Positions 53,503-62,323 of a stretch of 64,000 bases of DNA are shown in pieces; the stretch's first letter is position 1, and every line of letters begins with the position of its first letter. Below the pieces are notes generated by a model. It saw only the letters and a program-made list of their open reading frames with translations. It made no database searches and was not told where the DNA came from. The position numbers were made by a program, and so were the translations under genes. Source of the DNA: Pseudomonadota bacterium (GTDB lineage: Bacteria; Pseudomonadota; Alphaproteobacteria; Rhizobiales; Hyphomicrobiaceae); contig JAFECE010000011.1 in the NCBI GenBank assembly GCA_018242295.1, positions 868,001 to 932,000 of the forward strand, written 5' to 3'.

Positions 53503-53975
53503 TTCGGCGGCCAAATATCGGTGTCGTGGTCGGGGTGCTGATAGGAAACGAGCGTCTTCAGAAAAGGTGCCGCGTTTGCATCCGCCAGGGTGTCGCGCCC
53601 GGGAAGAGCGGGGATTTTGTCGGTAAAAGGAAGCTTGCCTTCGACGCCCCACTGAATTTTCGGCGCAAGGCCCGAAGGGTCGTCGAACGCGCCGATGGCG
53701 AGTGCGATACCGTCGGGTGCTTCATAGGTCAGCGGCGTGCCGCAGTCGGCGCAGAAGCCGCGTTGGGCGGCGTTCGACGATTGAAATTTTTTTGGCTGTC
53801 CACGTGTCCAAGTTAGCTCGGCGCCTCGCACGCTGACGAGAGGCGCATAGAGCGATCCGAATGCCTTCTGGCACATCCGGCAGTGACAGACGGAGGCGTC
53901 GGCGAGCGTGCCCTCGACGCGAAAGCGGACCGCTCCGCATTGGCATCCGCCGCTATGCGTCTCTTTGGAAGACAT
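53499..53975 (-). CDS. GFA-family protein (zinc-binding, CENP-V/GFA fold)
   Basis: 158 residues. GGCQCGAVRFRVEG, VCHCRMCQKAFGS and RGFCADCGTPLTYEA give the CxC...CxxC...CxxC zinc pattern of glutathione-dependent formaldehyde-activating-like proteins. Most members have no proven substrate. It is translationally coupled to epmB by a 4-nt overlap, but nothing ties it to EF-P chemically. Confidence 0.87.
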   Translation of the reverse strand: MSSKETHSGGCQCGAVRFRVEGTLADASVCHCRMCQKAFGSLYAPLVSVRGAELTWTRGQPKKFQSSNAAQRGFCADCGTPLTYEAPDGIALAIGAFDDPSGLAPKIQWGVEGKLPFTDKIPALPGRDTLADANAAPFLKTLVSYQHPDHDTDIWPPK

Positions 53976-54008
53976 CGGTCATTCGTTCCTTTCGCCGGTG
54001 CTCAGTTC

Positions 54009-55031
54009 TCAGGCGCTCAGGGGCGTCCAGATGACTTGATCGATCCGCTCGGCGCCCGTTGCAAGCATGGCGAGACGATCGAAGCCGAGGGCACATCCGG
54101 AAGCCGGCGGCATTTGGCCGAGCGCCGCGAGAAAATCTTCGTCGAGCGGATAACGTTCACCGTAGATGCGCTGTTTCTCCGTCATCCAGGTTTCGAAGCG
54201 GCGGCGCTGCTCGGCCGCGTCGGTCAATTCGCCGAAGCCGTTCGCCAGTTCGACGCCGCAGGCATAGAGCTCGAAGCGCTCAGCCACTGTTGGATTCCCG
54301 GGTACGGGGCGGGCGAGGGCGGCTTCCTGAACCGGGTATTCATAGAGGATCGTGGGAGCGGGCGTCCCGAGAGCGGGCTCGATCTTCTCGACGAGGACAC
54401 GGCTGAAGACATCCGTCCAGGTATCGTCGGGCTCGCAGCGGATGCCGGCGGCTTCGGCGCGCCGCATGAGCTGGTCTCCGTCCGCGCCGTTTAGAGAGAC
54501 GTCCGCCAGCCTTGCAAATGCCTGATCGAGCGTCAGGTGATCGAATGGTGTGCGCGGATCGCAGGTTTTTTCGCGATATGTCCAAGGCGCATGTCCAGTT
54601 GCCTCGGCGGCGATCGTCAGAATGGCGGCGCAATCCTCCCAAAGCGTCTGGTAAGGCTCGTTCGCCCGGTACCATTCAAGCATGGTGAATTCGGGTGCGT
54701 GGAGGCTTCCCTGCTCGCGATTGCGGAAGACGGGGGCGAAAGCGAATATTTTCGTTTCCCCGGCGGCAAGAAGCTTTTTCATCGCAAACTCGGGGGAGGT
54801 ATGCAGATAAAGTTCCCGGGTTCCAAGATCAGTCCGGATCAGTTCGGTCCGAAATGCATGAAGATGCGTCTCGTTACCGGGGGAAACCTGCAACAGGCCC
54901 GGTTCGACTTCCAGAAACCCTTGCGAAAGAAACCAACTTCTTATCGCGGTCTTGATGCGGCCCCGGCCAATGAGAAAAGGCCTGCGGTCGGCATGGCGAT
55001 CGGGTCGCCACCAGGGTGAAAGCTGCGACAT
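54009..55031 (-). CDS. epmA: EF-P lysine lysyltransferase (PoxA/GenX)
   Basis: 340 residues from the ATG at 55031; a GTG eight codons earlier (55055) is possible. This class II lysyl-tRNA synthetase paralogue lacks the anticodon domain and attaches beta-lysine to EF-P. Motif 2 is AFAPVFRNREQGSLHAPEFTMLEWYRA. Motif 3 is SGCALGFDRLAML. ELYLHTSPEFAMKKLLAAG and CGVELANGFGELTD line the active site. It is divergent from efp across about 150 nt. Confidence 0.93.
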   Translation of the reverse strand: MSQLSPWWRPDRHADRRPFLIGRGRIKTAIRSWFLSQGFLEVEPGLLQVSPGNETHLHAFRTELIRTDLGTRELYLHTSPEFAMKKLLAAGETKIFAFAPVFRNREQGSLHAPEFTMLEWYRANEPYQTLWEDCAAILTIAAEATGHAPWTYREKTCDPRTPFDHLTLDQAFARLADVSLNGADGDQLMRRAEAAGIRCEPDDTWTDVFSRVLVEKIEPALGTPAPTILYEYPVQEAALARPVPGNPTVAERFELYACGVELANGFGELTDAAEQRRRFETWMTEKQRIYGERYPLDEDFLAALGQMPPASGCALGFDRLAMLATGAERIDQVIWTPLSA

Positions 55032-55182
55032 GCTTGCAAATTGAGGGTTAGGCACAGGGTTGCCGCACTTGGCGGCAAAGAACTAAGCGGGTATGAGACG
55101 CGACAGATTCCCTGAAGGCTTCCGCCGGCCGGCCGCCCCATGAGGCGGCCGTAGCGCATGGATTAACGATCGGAGACGTTAC

Positions 55183-55752
55183 GTGGTGAAGGTTATTGCA
55201 AGCTCGGTCCGCAAAGGCAATGTGCTCGATCTCGATGGCAGGCTTGCCGTCGTGATGCATGCGGAAAACATCCACCCGGGCAAGGGCACACCCGTGACAC
55301 ACCTCGAAATGCGCCGCATCGCCGACGGCGTGAAGCTTGTCGAGCGCTACCGTACGACGGACCAGGTCGAGCGCGCCTACCTCGACGAAAAGGACTTTAA
55401 TTATCTTTACGAAGACGACATGGGCTTCAATTTCATGCAGCCCGAAACCTTCGACCAGATCACGATTCCGAAGGACATCCTCGGCGACAGTGGCCAGTGG
55501 CTGCAGGAAGGCATGACGTGCCTCGTTTCGCTGCACGAAGGCAATCCGATTTCGGTCGAGCTGCCGCAGCGCGTCACGTTTGAAATCGTCGAAGCGGATC
55601 CGGTCGTCAAAGGGCAGACCGCATCGTCGTCCTATAAGCCCGCGAAGCTTTCGAACGGCGCCCGCGTGATGGTGCCCCCGCACATCGGCGCAGGAACGCG
55701 GGTCGTCGTCATGACGGCTGACGGGTCATACGTCGAACGCGCGAAGGACTAA
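55183..55752 (+). CDS. efp: Elongation factor P
   Basis: 189 residues, full length, from a GTG with GGAG about 7 nt upstream. It rescues ribosomes stalled at polyproline. KOW-like domain I carries the loop HPGKGTP with Lys34, the residue lysylated by EpmA/EpmB. The EFP and OB domains follow ([70 protein letters not shown]). The three-gene neighbourhood confirms the lysine-34 type of EF-P. Confidence 0.97.
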   Translation: MVKVIASSVRKGNVLDLDGRLAVVMHAENIHPGKGTPVTHLEMRRIADGVKLVERYRTTDQVERAYLDEKDFNYLYEDDMGFNFMQPETFDQITIPKDILGDSGQWLQEGMTCLVSLHEGNPISVELPQRVTFEIVEADPVVKGQTASSSYKPAKLSNGARVMVPPHIGAGTRVVVMTADGSYVERAKD

Positions 55753-55998
55753 ACGCCCATCCGCTCATCCGGCCTTTAGCCACCTTCTCCCCAAGGGAGA
55801 AGGAAGAGCTTTCCTCTCCCGGAACGGGAGAGGATGCCCGTCGAGCTGAAGGCTCGCCTTCGGCGAGGTGGGCAGGTGAGGGACTTGATGCGCGACGAGG
55901 AGGTCTGCGGAAGCCCATCATCCGCCCCTGCGGGGCACCTTCTCCCCAAGGGAGAAGGAATGAGGAGAGTTTTCCTTTCCCGGGACGGACGGAAGATC
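55753..55998. repeat. Intergenic palindromic repeat cluster
   Basis: The 24-nt unit CACCTTCTCCCCAAGGGAGAAGGA occurs twice (55781-55804 and 55936-55959). Each copy is a 9-bp hairpin, CCTTCTCCC-CAA-GGGAGAAGG. Between them lie two more hairpins, CTCTCCCG-GAA-CGGGAGAG (55814-55832) and CTCGCC-TTC-GGCGAG (55853-55867). The layout resembles REP/BIME-type mosaics and fills the whole gap between efp and the convergent transglutaminase gene. Confidence 0.85.
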
Positions 55999-56838
55999 TT
56001 AGGCGGCTCGCGACGTGAGTTGCTCCGCGCGTTGCGGGGCGACTTCCTCGCAAATGACTTTGAACTCTCCCAGATAGTGCTGGCCGAACGATGTGATCAT
56101 CGCCACATCGGCGGCATCGCGTCCGCGCGCAATGACGATGCGGCCGATCCGCGGTCTGTTATGGCGCGCATCGAACGTCACCCAGCGGTGATCGATGTAG
56201 GCTTCGAACCAGGCGCTGAAATCCATCGGCTCCGGATCGGGTGGCACGCCGATGTCGCCCAAATATCCGTTCACATACGCTGCCGGAATGTTGAGGCAGC
56301 GGCAGAACGATATTGCGAGATGCGCGAAATCGCGGCAAACGCCGATGCCTTCTTTATACGCCTCGGCAGCGGTACGTGTTGAGCGCGCGGCCTGATAATC
56401 GAACTTGATGTGACTGTGAACGAAGTCGCAGATCGCTTTGACGCGCGCGTATCCGGGCGGCACGTTGCCGAAGAGCTGCCAGGCAAGCGGCGTCAGCTCG
56501 TCGGTTTCGCAATAGCGGCTGCCGCTCAAGTAATGCATGGCAAAATTTGGTAGGTCGGCGACGGAGATTTCGCGGGCGTTGAGGGGCTGTTCTTCGAGAG
56601 CACCTGAATCGCGGACGACGGCGCGATAGCTGAGTTTCAGCGGCCCTGGCGGGGCGACGAGCCGCTGTGTTCGGTTTCCGTAAAGATCAAGCCCGTGCTT
56701 GAGCGGAATGTCGGGAATGCTCAGCGCGTCCTCGTAAATGATTTCGCGCCGGCGACTCGGATGGACGTCGAGAAGCAAAAGAAGCGGGGTCGGCGCGGAA
56801 AGCTGCAAACCGATTTCATAACCCACGTGAATGAGCAT
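55999..56838 (-). CDS. Transglutaminase-like protein
   Basis: 279 residues with no signal peptide. The N-terminal beta domain (MLIHVGYEIGLQLSAPTPLLLLLDVHPSR; LYGNRTQRLVAPPGPL) is of the bacterial transglutaminase-like type. The core has a catalytic Cys in EGIGVCRDFAHLAISFCR, a region around HRWVTFDARHN, and YLGDIGVPPDPEPMDFSAWFEAYI. These give the Cys-His-Asp set of transglutaminase/protease folds. Such proteins are usually cytosolic peptidases or amidases of unknown substrate. Confidence 0.85.
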   Translation of the reverse strand: MLIHVGYEIGLQLSAPTPLLLLLDVHPSRRREIIYEDALSIPDIPLKHGLDLYGNRTQRLVAPPGPLKLSYRAVVRDSGALEEQPLNAREISVADLPNFAMHYLSGSRYCETDELTPLAWQLFGNVPPGYARVKAICDFVHSHIKFDYQAARSTRTAAEAYKEGIGVCRDFAHLAISFCRCLNIPAAYVNGYLGDIGVPPDPEPMDFSAWFEAYIDHRWVTFDARHNRPRIGRIVIARGRDAADVAMITSFGQHYLGEFKVICEEVAPQRAEQLTSRAA

Positions 56839-56994
56839 CTACGTCGCCCTCGGCCCGAGTAATGAAACTGAAAAACGCCGAGGTTGGCTCGAATGTTCCA
56901 GGGACGAGTTACGAAATCGCGGGAATATCTTGGAAAATCCGATGTGCTATGGAATTTTTGTTCGTGTGCTGCGGATTTTCGCGGTGTGGACGCG

Positions 56995-58206
56995 TCAAAT
57001 ATCGAGCTTCAGAACCTGCACTGGCGTTCCCGCGCTCTGAGCGGGCGCATTGGCCGGTACCACAACGAGACAATCGGCGCGCTGCAGGGATTTGATCAAT
57101 CCGCTGTCCTGGCTTTTGAACGGCGTCACTCGGGGCGGAGCTGAACTCATATCCAACAGTCCACGCATGTAGTGTTGGCGGGGCCCGTTCGCCGGAACCG
57201 GTTCGGCAAGCACGGCCTCGATTGCTTGAAATGGTGTTTCCCGTCCGAGCAGGCGGCCGATGAGGGGCACGAGGAAGACGCGTGCGCAGATCATCGACGA
57301 AACCGGGTTTCCCGGCAGGCCGAGGCAGTATTGCGTCTTGGCGTCCGCCGCACGCAATCCGAAGAACAACGGCTTTCCCGGGCGCATCGCGATCTTATAG
57401 AATTCCAGCTTCGCGCCTGCTTTTTCCAGCGCTGGGCGGACCAGATCGTGATCGCCGACGGAAGCTCCGCCGCTCGTGACGAGGATGTCCGCTCCGGCGG
57501 CGGCGCTGATGCGATCTTCGAGCGAAGCAAACGTGTCCCGCGCAATTCCAAGAAAGCGGGCTTCACCGCCGGCCGCTTCCACGACTGCCGCGAGCCCGTA
57601 GGCATTCGATCCCGATATCTGTCCAGGTCCGAGCGGGTTTCCGGGCGAAACGAGTTCATCGCCCGTCGAGAGGATGGCGACGACCGGCTTCCTTACGACC
57701 GGAAGTTTTCCGTGACCCGAGGAGGCACCGATCAACACGTCGCGCGCGGTCAGACAGCGGCCCGCTTCGAGCAGGACGTCGTCCTTCCGGAAATCCTCCC
57801 CTTGGGGCCTGATGTTGGCGCCGGCGGATGCGGTCTCGCGGATCGTGATGGTCGGTCCTGATGCATCGACGTTTTCTTGAATGACGATGGCATCGGCGCC
57901 GTCCGGCACGCGGCCGCCCGTGAAGATGCGGATGGCTTCACCCTTGCGAAGCGCGCCGGTGAACGGCCGGCCGGCGCCAGCCTCACCAATGACGTTCAGC
58001 GACACCGGAACGCTGGCGACGTCCTCTGCGCGCACGGCGTAGCCATCCATCGCGGAGGCGTCGAACGGCGGGTTATTGAGCTTGGAAAGCACGGCCGAGG
58101 CGAGGGTGCGGCCGCGCGCCTGAAGTAGATCGACGTTTTCTGGCTCGAGTGTCGTCGCGACATCCAGAATGCGCTTCAGCGCTTCGGCGACGGGCAGCAG
58201 CGTCAT
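56995..58206 (-). CDS. moeA: Molybdopterin molybdotransferase
   Basis: 403 residues from the ATG at 58206, 4 nt after the moaC stop. It inserts molybdate into adenylylated molybdopterin. LNNPPFDASAMDGYAVRAEDV, FTGGRVPDGADAIVIQENV, RPQGEDFRKDD, ILSTGDELVSPG and ILVTSGGASVGDHDLVRPAL are family signatures, with MRPGKPLFFG and LGLPGNPVSS near the active site. It supplies cofactor for enzymes such as the oxidoreductase at 50-52 kb. Confidence 0.96.
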   Translation of the reverse strand: MTLLPVAEALKRILDVATTLEPENVDLLQARGRTLASAVLSKLNNPPFDASAMDGYAVRAEDVASVPVSLNVIGEAGAGRPFTGALRKGEAIRIFTGGRVPDGADAIVIQENVDASGPTITIRETASAGANIRPQGEDFRKDDVLLEAGRCLTARDVLIGASSGHGKLPVVRKPVVAILSTGDELVSPGNPLGPGQISGSNAYGLAAVVEAAGGEARFLGIARDTFASLEDRISAAAGADILVTSGGASVGDHDLVRPALEKAGAKLEFYKIAMRPGKPLFFGLRAADAKTQYCLGLPGNPVSSMICARVFLVPLIGRLLGRETPFQAIEAVLAEPVPANGPRQHYMRGLLDMSSAPPRVTPFKSQDSGLIKSLQRADCLVVVPANAPAQSAGTPVQVLKLDI

Positions 58207-58210
58207 GTGT

Positions 58211-58705
58211 TCAAGCGCCTCCGGCGCCTTCGCTAGCACGGTAGGTGCCTGATTTGCCGCCGTCCTTCGCGATGAGCCGGACGCCTTCGATCGTCATCGC
58301 TTTGTCGGCGGCTTTCAGCATGTCGTAGAGCGTCAGGCAGGCGACCGATACGGCGGTCAATGCTTCCATTTCGACGCCGGTCTGGCCTGAGACCTTCACT
58401 TCGGCCGTCACGTGGATGCCGGGCGGTGACTGGGAAAGCGTGAAGTCAACGGTCGCCTTGGTGATTGCGAGCGGATGGCAAAGCGGGATCAGCTCATGCG
58501 TGCGCTTGGCTGCCATGATGCCGGCGATGCGCGCCGTGCCGATAACGTCGCCTTTGTGGGCTTCGCCCGCTTCGACGAGTTTCAGCGTGGCAGGCTGCAT
58601 GGCGACGAAGCCCTCGGCGACGGCGCGGCGGGCTGTGGAAGCCTTCTCCGAGACATCGACCATCCGGGCTTCGCCCTTTTCATTGATGTGGGAAAGCTTG
58701 GTCAT
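58211..58705 (-). CDS. moaC: Cyclic pyranopterin monophosphate synthase
   Basis: 164 residues. [69 protein letters not shown] and KSGTYR are all MoaC hallmarks, including the catalytic Lys of VKVSGQTG and the Asp of LYDM. It acts after MoaA in molybdenum cofactor synthesis. It overlaps trpC by 4 nt. Confidence 0.97.
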   Translation of the reverse strand: MTKLSHINEKGEARMVDVSEKASTARRAVAEGFVAMQPATLKLVEAGEAHKGDVIGTARIAGIMAAKRTHELIPLCHPLAITKATVDFTLSQSPPGIHVTAEVKVSGQTGVEMEALTAVSVACLTLYDMLKAADKAMTIEGVRLIAKDGGKSGTYRASEGAGGA

Positions 58706-59505
58706 GACGTTGTGGTGGACTGAAGCAGGGTCTTCGTCGCAGCGGTTACATCGGCTTGCCGCATCAGGCTTTCGCCGACGAGGAACGTCTCGACGCCGAC
58801 TTTGGCAAGCCGGGCGATGTCGGACGAGGTGAAGATACCGCTTTCACCGACGACGATTCTTCCGGCGGGAATTTGCGGTGCGAGTTCTTCGGTCGTCTCG
58901 AGCTTCACGTCGAAGGTCTTGAGGTTGCGATTGTTGATGCCGATGAGACGGCAATCGAGTTTTAACGCCCGCTCGAGTTCCGCTGCGTCGTGCACCTCAG
59001 CGATGGCGTCCATGCCCCAGTCGGCGGCAGCTGAGGCGAGATCGTGGGCGGTCGCGTCGTCGATCTCGGCGAGGATGATCAAGATGCAGTCGGCGCCCCA
59101 GGCCCGCGCCTCGACGACCTGATAGGTGTCGATCATGAAGTCCTTGCGCAAGACGGGCAACGACGTCGCTTCGCGCGCTGCCGTCAAAAATTCAGGCGCG
59201 CCCTGAAACGACGGACGGTCTGTGAGGATCGACAGGCACGCTGCGCCGCCTTCCTCATAAGCCTTGGCGAGCGCCGGAGGATCGAAGTCGGCGCGGATGA
59301 GACCCTTCGAGGGCGATGCCTTTTTGATTTCGGCGATCAGCGCCGGCTGCTTTTTCTGATGTTTTGCTTCGATGGCGCCAGCGAAGGAACGCACCTTCGG
59401 CGCGGAGCGCGCATATTCGGCAATGACGCGGAGCGGCTTCAGCGCTTTGGCGCGCGCGACCTCTTCGCGTTTGTAGGCCGTGATCTTGTCGAGGATGTCG
59501 GCCAT
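58702..59505 (-). CDS. trpC: Indole-3-glycerol phosphate synthase
   Basis: 267 residues from the ATG at 59505; a TTG two codons earlier overlaps the trpD stop. This TIM barrel makes indole-3-glycerol phosphate. [14 protein letters not shown] (catalytic Lys), [35 protein letters not shown] (catalytic Lys), [13 protein letters not shown] and VVGESGIFT mark the active-site strands. It is a single-function enzyme with no TrpF fusion. Between trpD and moaC. Confidence 0.97.
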   Translation of the reverse strand: MADILDKITAYKREEVARAKALKPLRVIAEYARSAPKVRSFAGAIEAKHQKKQPALIAEIKKASPSKGLIRADFDPPALAKAYEEGGAACLSILTDRPSFQGAPEFLTAAREATSLPVLRKDFMIDTYQVVEARAWGADCILIILAEIDDATAHDLASAAADWGMDAIAEVHDAAELERALKLDCRLIGINNRNLKTFDVKLETTEELAPQIPAGRIVVGESGIFTSSDIARLAKVGVETFLVGESLMRQADVTAATKTLLQSTTTS

Positions 59506-59507
59506 CT

Positions 59508-60557
59508 TCAAACCCGTTCGTTGGTAACGGCGACAAGCCGGTCGAGAGCGCGTGCGGCACGGCCGCTATCGATGGAGGCTTCCGCCTTCTCGATCCCGTC
59601 CGGCAGGCCATCGGCTTTTCCAGCAACGACGAGTGCTGCGGCGGCGTTCAGAACGACGATGTCGCGATAGGGGCCAGTTTCACCCTGCAGAAGCGCGTGA
59701 ATGGCGGCCGCATTGGTCGCGGCATCGCCACCCTTCAGTGCCTCGATGTCGCTTCGCGCGAGGCCTGCGTCTTCCGGCGTCAGCTCGAATGCGAAGATAT
59801 CGCCGTCCTTCAGCTCTGCGACGTGGGTGACACCGGTCGTCGTCAGTTCGTCCATGCCGTCGGCGCCGTGGACAACCCACGCGTGAACCGAGCCGAGCTG
59901 GCGAAGAACTTCCGCGATCGGCTCGACGAGCTTGCGATCGTAGACGCCGAGGACCTGCCGCGTGACGCGCGCTGGATTGCAGAGAGGTCCGAGCAGATTG
60001 AAAATCGTCCTGAGCCCTAGGTCCGCGCGGATTGGTGCCCAGGTCTTGAAACCCGGATGATAAAGCGGCGCCCACAGGAAGCCGACGCCGGCGTCGGCTA
60101 TCGCGCGTGAAACAACGACGGGTGGAACGTCGAGCTTGACGCCGAGGGCGGCCAGAACATCGGACGCGCCAGAAAGCGAGGTGACGGCGCGATTGCCGTG
60201 CTTCGCGACGATCGCACCGGCTCCGGCGGCAACGAACGTTGCGGCCGTCGAGATATTATAGGTACCGCGGCTGTCGCCGCCCGTGCCGACGACGTCTATG
60301 GCGCCCGGCGGCGCATCGACAGTCGTCATGCGTCCGCGCATGAATCTGGCGGCGCCCGTAATTTCTTCCGTGGTTTCGCCGCGGACGCGTAGTCCCATGA
60401 GAAACGCGCCCATCGCGACCGGCGGCGCAATGCCTGACATCAGCAGATCGAGCGCCTGCTGCATGGCTTCATCGCCGAGGGTTTCGCCATCGGCAATGCG
60501 ATTCATGAGGCTCTTCAATTCACGAGCCGGATTGGCAACGGTTGCTGCGGTTGTCAC
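59508..60557 (-). CDS. trpD: Anthranilate phosphoribosyltransferase
   Basis: 349 residues. [25 protein letters not shown] (PRPP loop), [58 protein letters not shown] and [13 protein letters not shown] are diagnostic. The upstream gene trpG ends 3 nt before its start, so these are co-translated. Confidence 0.97.
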   Translation of the reverse strand: MTTAATVANPARELKSLMNRIADGETLGDEAMQQALDLLMSGIAPPVAMGAFLMGLRVRGETTEEITGAARFMRGRMTTVDAPPGAIDVVGTGGDSRGTYNISTAATFVAAGAGAIVAKHGNRAVTSLSGASDVLAALGVKLDVPPVVVSRAIADAGVGFLWAPLYHPGFKTWAPIRADLGLRTIFNLLGPLCNPARVTRQVLGVYDRKLVEPIAEVLRQLGSVHAWVVHGADGMDELTTTGVTHVAELKDGDIFAFELTPEDAGLARSDIEALKGGDAATNAAAIHALLQGETGPYRDIVVLNAAAALVVAGKADGLPDGIEKAEASIDSGRAARALDRLVAVTNERV

Positions 60558-60560
60558 GGG

Positions 60561-61157
60561 TCAGGCCGCCTTACGGCTTTTCGGTGAGAAGCCAGCAAGC
60601 GAAAGGAAATTGGCAAGCAGCGCGTGGCCCTGCTCGGAGGCGATGCTTTCGGGGTGGAACTGAACGCCGTGGACGGGATGCGTCTTGTGCTGCAGTCCCA
60701 TGATGATTCCGTCGTCCGTTTCGGCTGTGACCTCGAGGCTCTCGGGGAGCGTCGCGCGGTCAACGATGAGCGAGTGATAGCGCGTGATGTCGAAGCGCGG
60801 CGGCAGGCCTTTGAAGATGCCCTTGCCGGTGTTTGAGATCGTCGACAGCTTCCCATGCATCGGGGCGGGAGCACGAACGACGTTGCCGCCATAGGCTTGT
60901 CCAATCGCCTGATGGCCGAGGCAGACGCCGAGCAGCGGAATGGTGGGCCCGGCCTTCTTGATGAGATCGAGACAGACGCCGGCTTCGTTCGGCGTACACG
61001 GGCCGGGCGACAGCACGATCGCCTGAGGCTTCTTCGCGAGCACTTCTTCGGCTGAAACCTTGTCGTTGCGAATGACGACGCTTTCGGCACCAAGCTCACC
61101 CAAGTAATGGACGAGATTGTAGGTGAAGCTATCGTAGTTATCGATCAGGATCAGCAT
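60561..61157 (-). CDS. trpG: Anthranilate synthase glutamine amidotransferase component
   Basis: 198 residues from the ATG at 61157. [57 protein letters not shown] (catalytic Cys) and [22 protein letters not shown] (His-Glu of the triad). It provides ammonia to TrpE, encoded separately 1.2 kb upstream on the same strand. A phosphatase gene and a small plus-strand gene lie between. Confidence 0.97.
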   Translation of the reverse strand: MLILIDNYDSFTYNLVHYLGELGAESVVIRNDKVSAEEVLAKKPQAIVLSPGPCTPNEAGVCLDLIKKAGPTIPLLGVCLGHQAIGQAYGGNVVRAPAPMHGKLSTISNTGKGIFKGLPPRFDITRYHSLIVDRATLPESLEVTAETDDGIIMGLQHKTHPVHGVQFHPESIASEQGHALLANFLSLAGFSPKSRKAA

Positions 61158-61287
61158 ATTGGCCCTTGGTCTTCCCGCGCGCATTCGATGCGGACTTAAG
61201 CCCTTCTAGCAGACCCCGGACGCACCGCGACACGGAAAATATGGCCCTGGAACGGCTTGTTTCAACGCGGGACGGGGTTTCGGCGTT

Positions 61288-61800
61288 TCACGCCCGGTCG
61301 CGGGGGGTGACAAAGGCTTCGAGGTGGCCCGATGCCGGTGTCAGGTCGCGCCAGGAGACCTGCGGGAAGGAGAAGGTGGCGAGCGCGGCGGTCGGAAACT
61401 TGTCTTCCAGCCGCGATATCGATTTAGCGTCGCCGGTGCCCGCCAGCATCAGCGCGAGGCTGTGCATACCGGGGTTGTGGCCGATCATCAGGACTTTCTT
61501 CACGCCAATCGGTACGGTTTTCAGACGTGAGAGAAGCGTCTCTTGGCTTGTTAGATACAACTGTTCGTCGAACGTCACTTCGGCGTCTTTAACGAATGGT
61601 GAGATCAGCGTCAGCGTCTCTTGGGTTCGTTTCGCCGGAGAGCAAAGGATGCGGTCGGGCGCGAAGTTGAGTTCCTGCAGAACCGCTCCCATGACCGGCG
61701 CGGCGGTGCGCCCCCGGTCGTTCAGGGGACGGTCGAAATCATCGATGTCCTTCGCTTCCCAGCTTGATTTGGCGTGGCGGAGGAGGGCAAGAGAAAGCAT
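61288..61800 (-). CDS. SixA-type histidine phosphatase
   Basis: 170 residues from the ATG at 61800, with AAGG upstream; the extension to 61911 is unsupported. LALLRHAKSSWE holds the catalytic RHG/RHA motif. DRPLNDRGRTAAPVMG, ILCSPAKRTQETL (Arg) and VLMIGHNPGMHSLALML (second His) complete the phosphoglycerate-mutase-like fold of SixA phosphohistidine phosphatases. It is oriented like the trp genes, but no functional link is evident. Confidence 0.88.
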   Translation of the reverse strand: MLSLALLRHAKSSWEAKDIDDFDRPLNDRGRTAAPVMGAVLQELNFAPDRILCSPAKRTQETLTLISPFVKDAEVTFDEQLYLTSQETLLSRLKTVPIGVKKVLMIGHNPGMHSLALMLAGTGDAKSISRLEDKFPTAALATFSFPQVSWRDLTPASGHLEAFVTPRDRA

Positions 61801-61910
61801 TGCGGCCTTGGGCTGGCGTTGCGCGACGAACGGACCATATAGCAGGCCGTCGATGCCGTTAAGCGATAGGCCATAGATTCGCGCTGCCGTGATGACAAGG
61901 TCCATCCGCA

Positions 61911-62303
61911 ATGGATTATCTACTGGCGCCGATTTTTTGGCTTCTTGGCCTCCTCCTAAGCATCATCTGGTGGATTTTCACGCAACTCCTCTGGATCGTG
62001 CTCTGGCTTCTGCTGCCGATTGCGGTCGTCGCTTTCATCGCGCTCAGGGTCGCGGAGCGCGTGCTCGGCCAGGAAAGGGTGAGAGCATGGGTGAAGGCGC
62101 GCAGTCAGAAATACGGCGCGTCCGCATCGAAGCGGATCCGGCGGCTGGCGTTCGCACTCGGCGTGTTGCCGATACGGGTGCTTTTCTGGTTTCCGATTTA
62201 TGCGCTCTGGCACAGCGTCGTCAGCCTGCTGTGGCGGCCGAAATGGACGCCGTGGCAGCGAGCCTGGGCCAAGCGGTGGCGCGCGGAGGCGAAGGTTCGC
62301 TGA
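61911..62303 (+). CDS. Small membrane protein of unknown function
   Basis: 130 residues: an extremely hydrophobic Trp/Leu-rich N-terminus (FWLLGLLLSIIWWIFTQLLWIVLWLLLPIAVVAFIAL) giving two adjacent spans. A basic region (RVRAWVKARSQKYGASASKRIRR) and another hydrophobic, Trp-rich segment (LPIRVLFWFPIYALWHSVVSLLW) follow. It is divergent from the phosphatase gene and convergent with trpE. Not recognised. Confidence 0.7.
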   Translation: MDYLLAPIFWLLGLLLSIIWWIFTQLLWIVLWLLLPIAVVAFIALRVAERVLGQERVRAWVKARSQKYGASASKRIRRLAFALGVLPIRVLFWFPIYALWHSVVSLLWRPKWTPWQRAWAKRWRAEAKVR

Positions 62304-62323
62304 GCGCCCAGCTGGGGTTGCTG

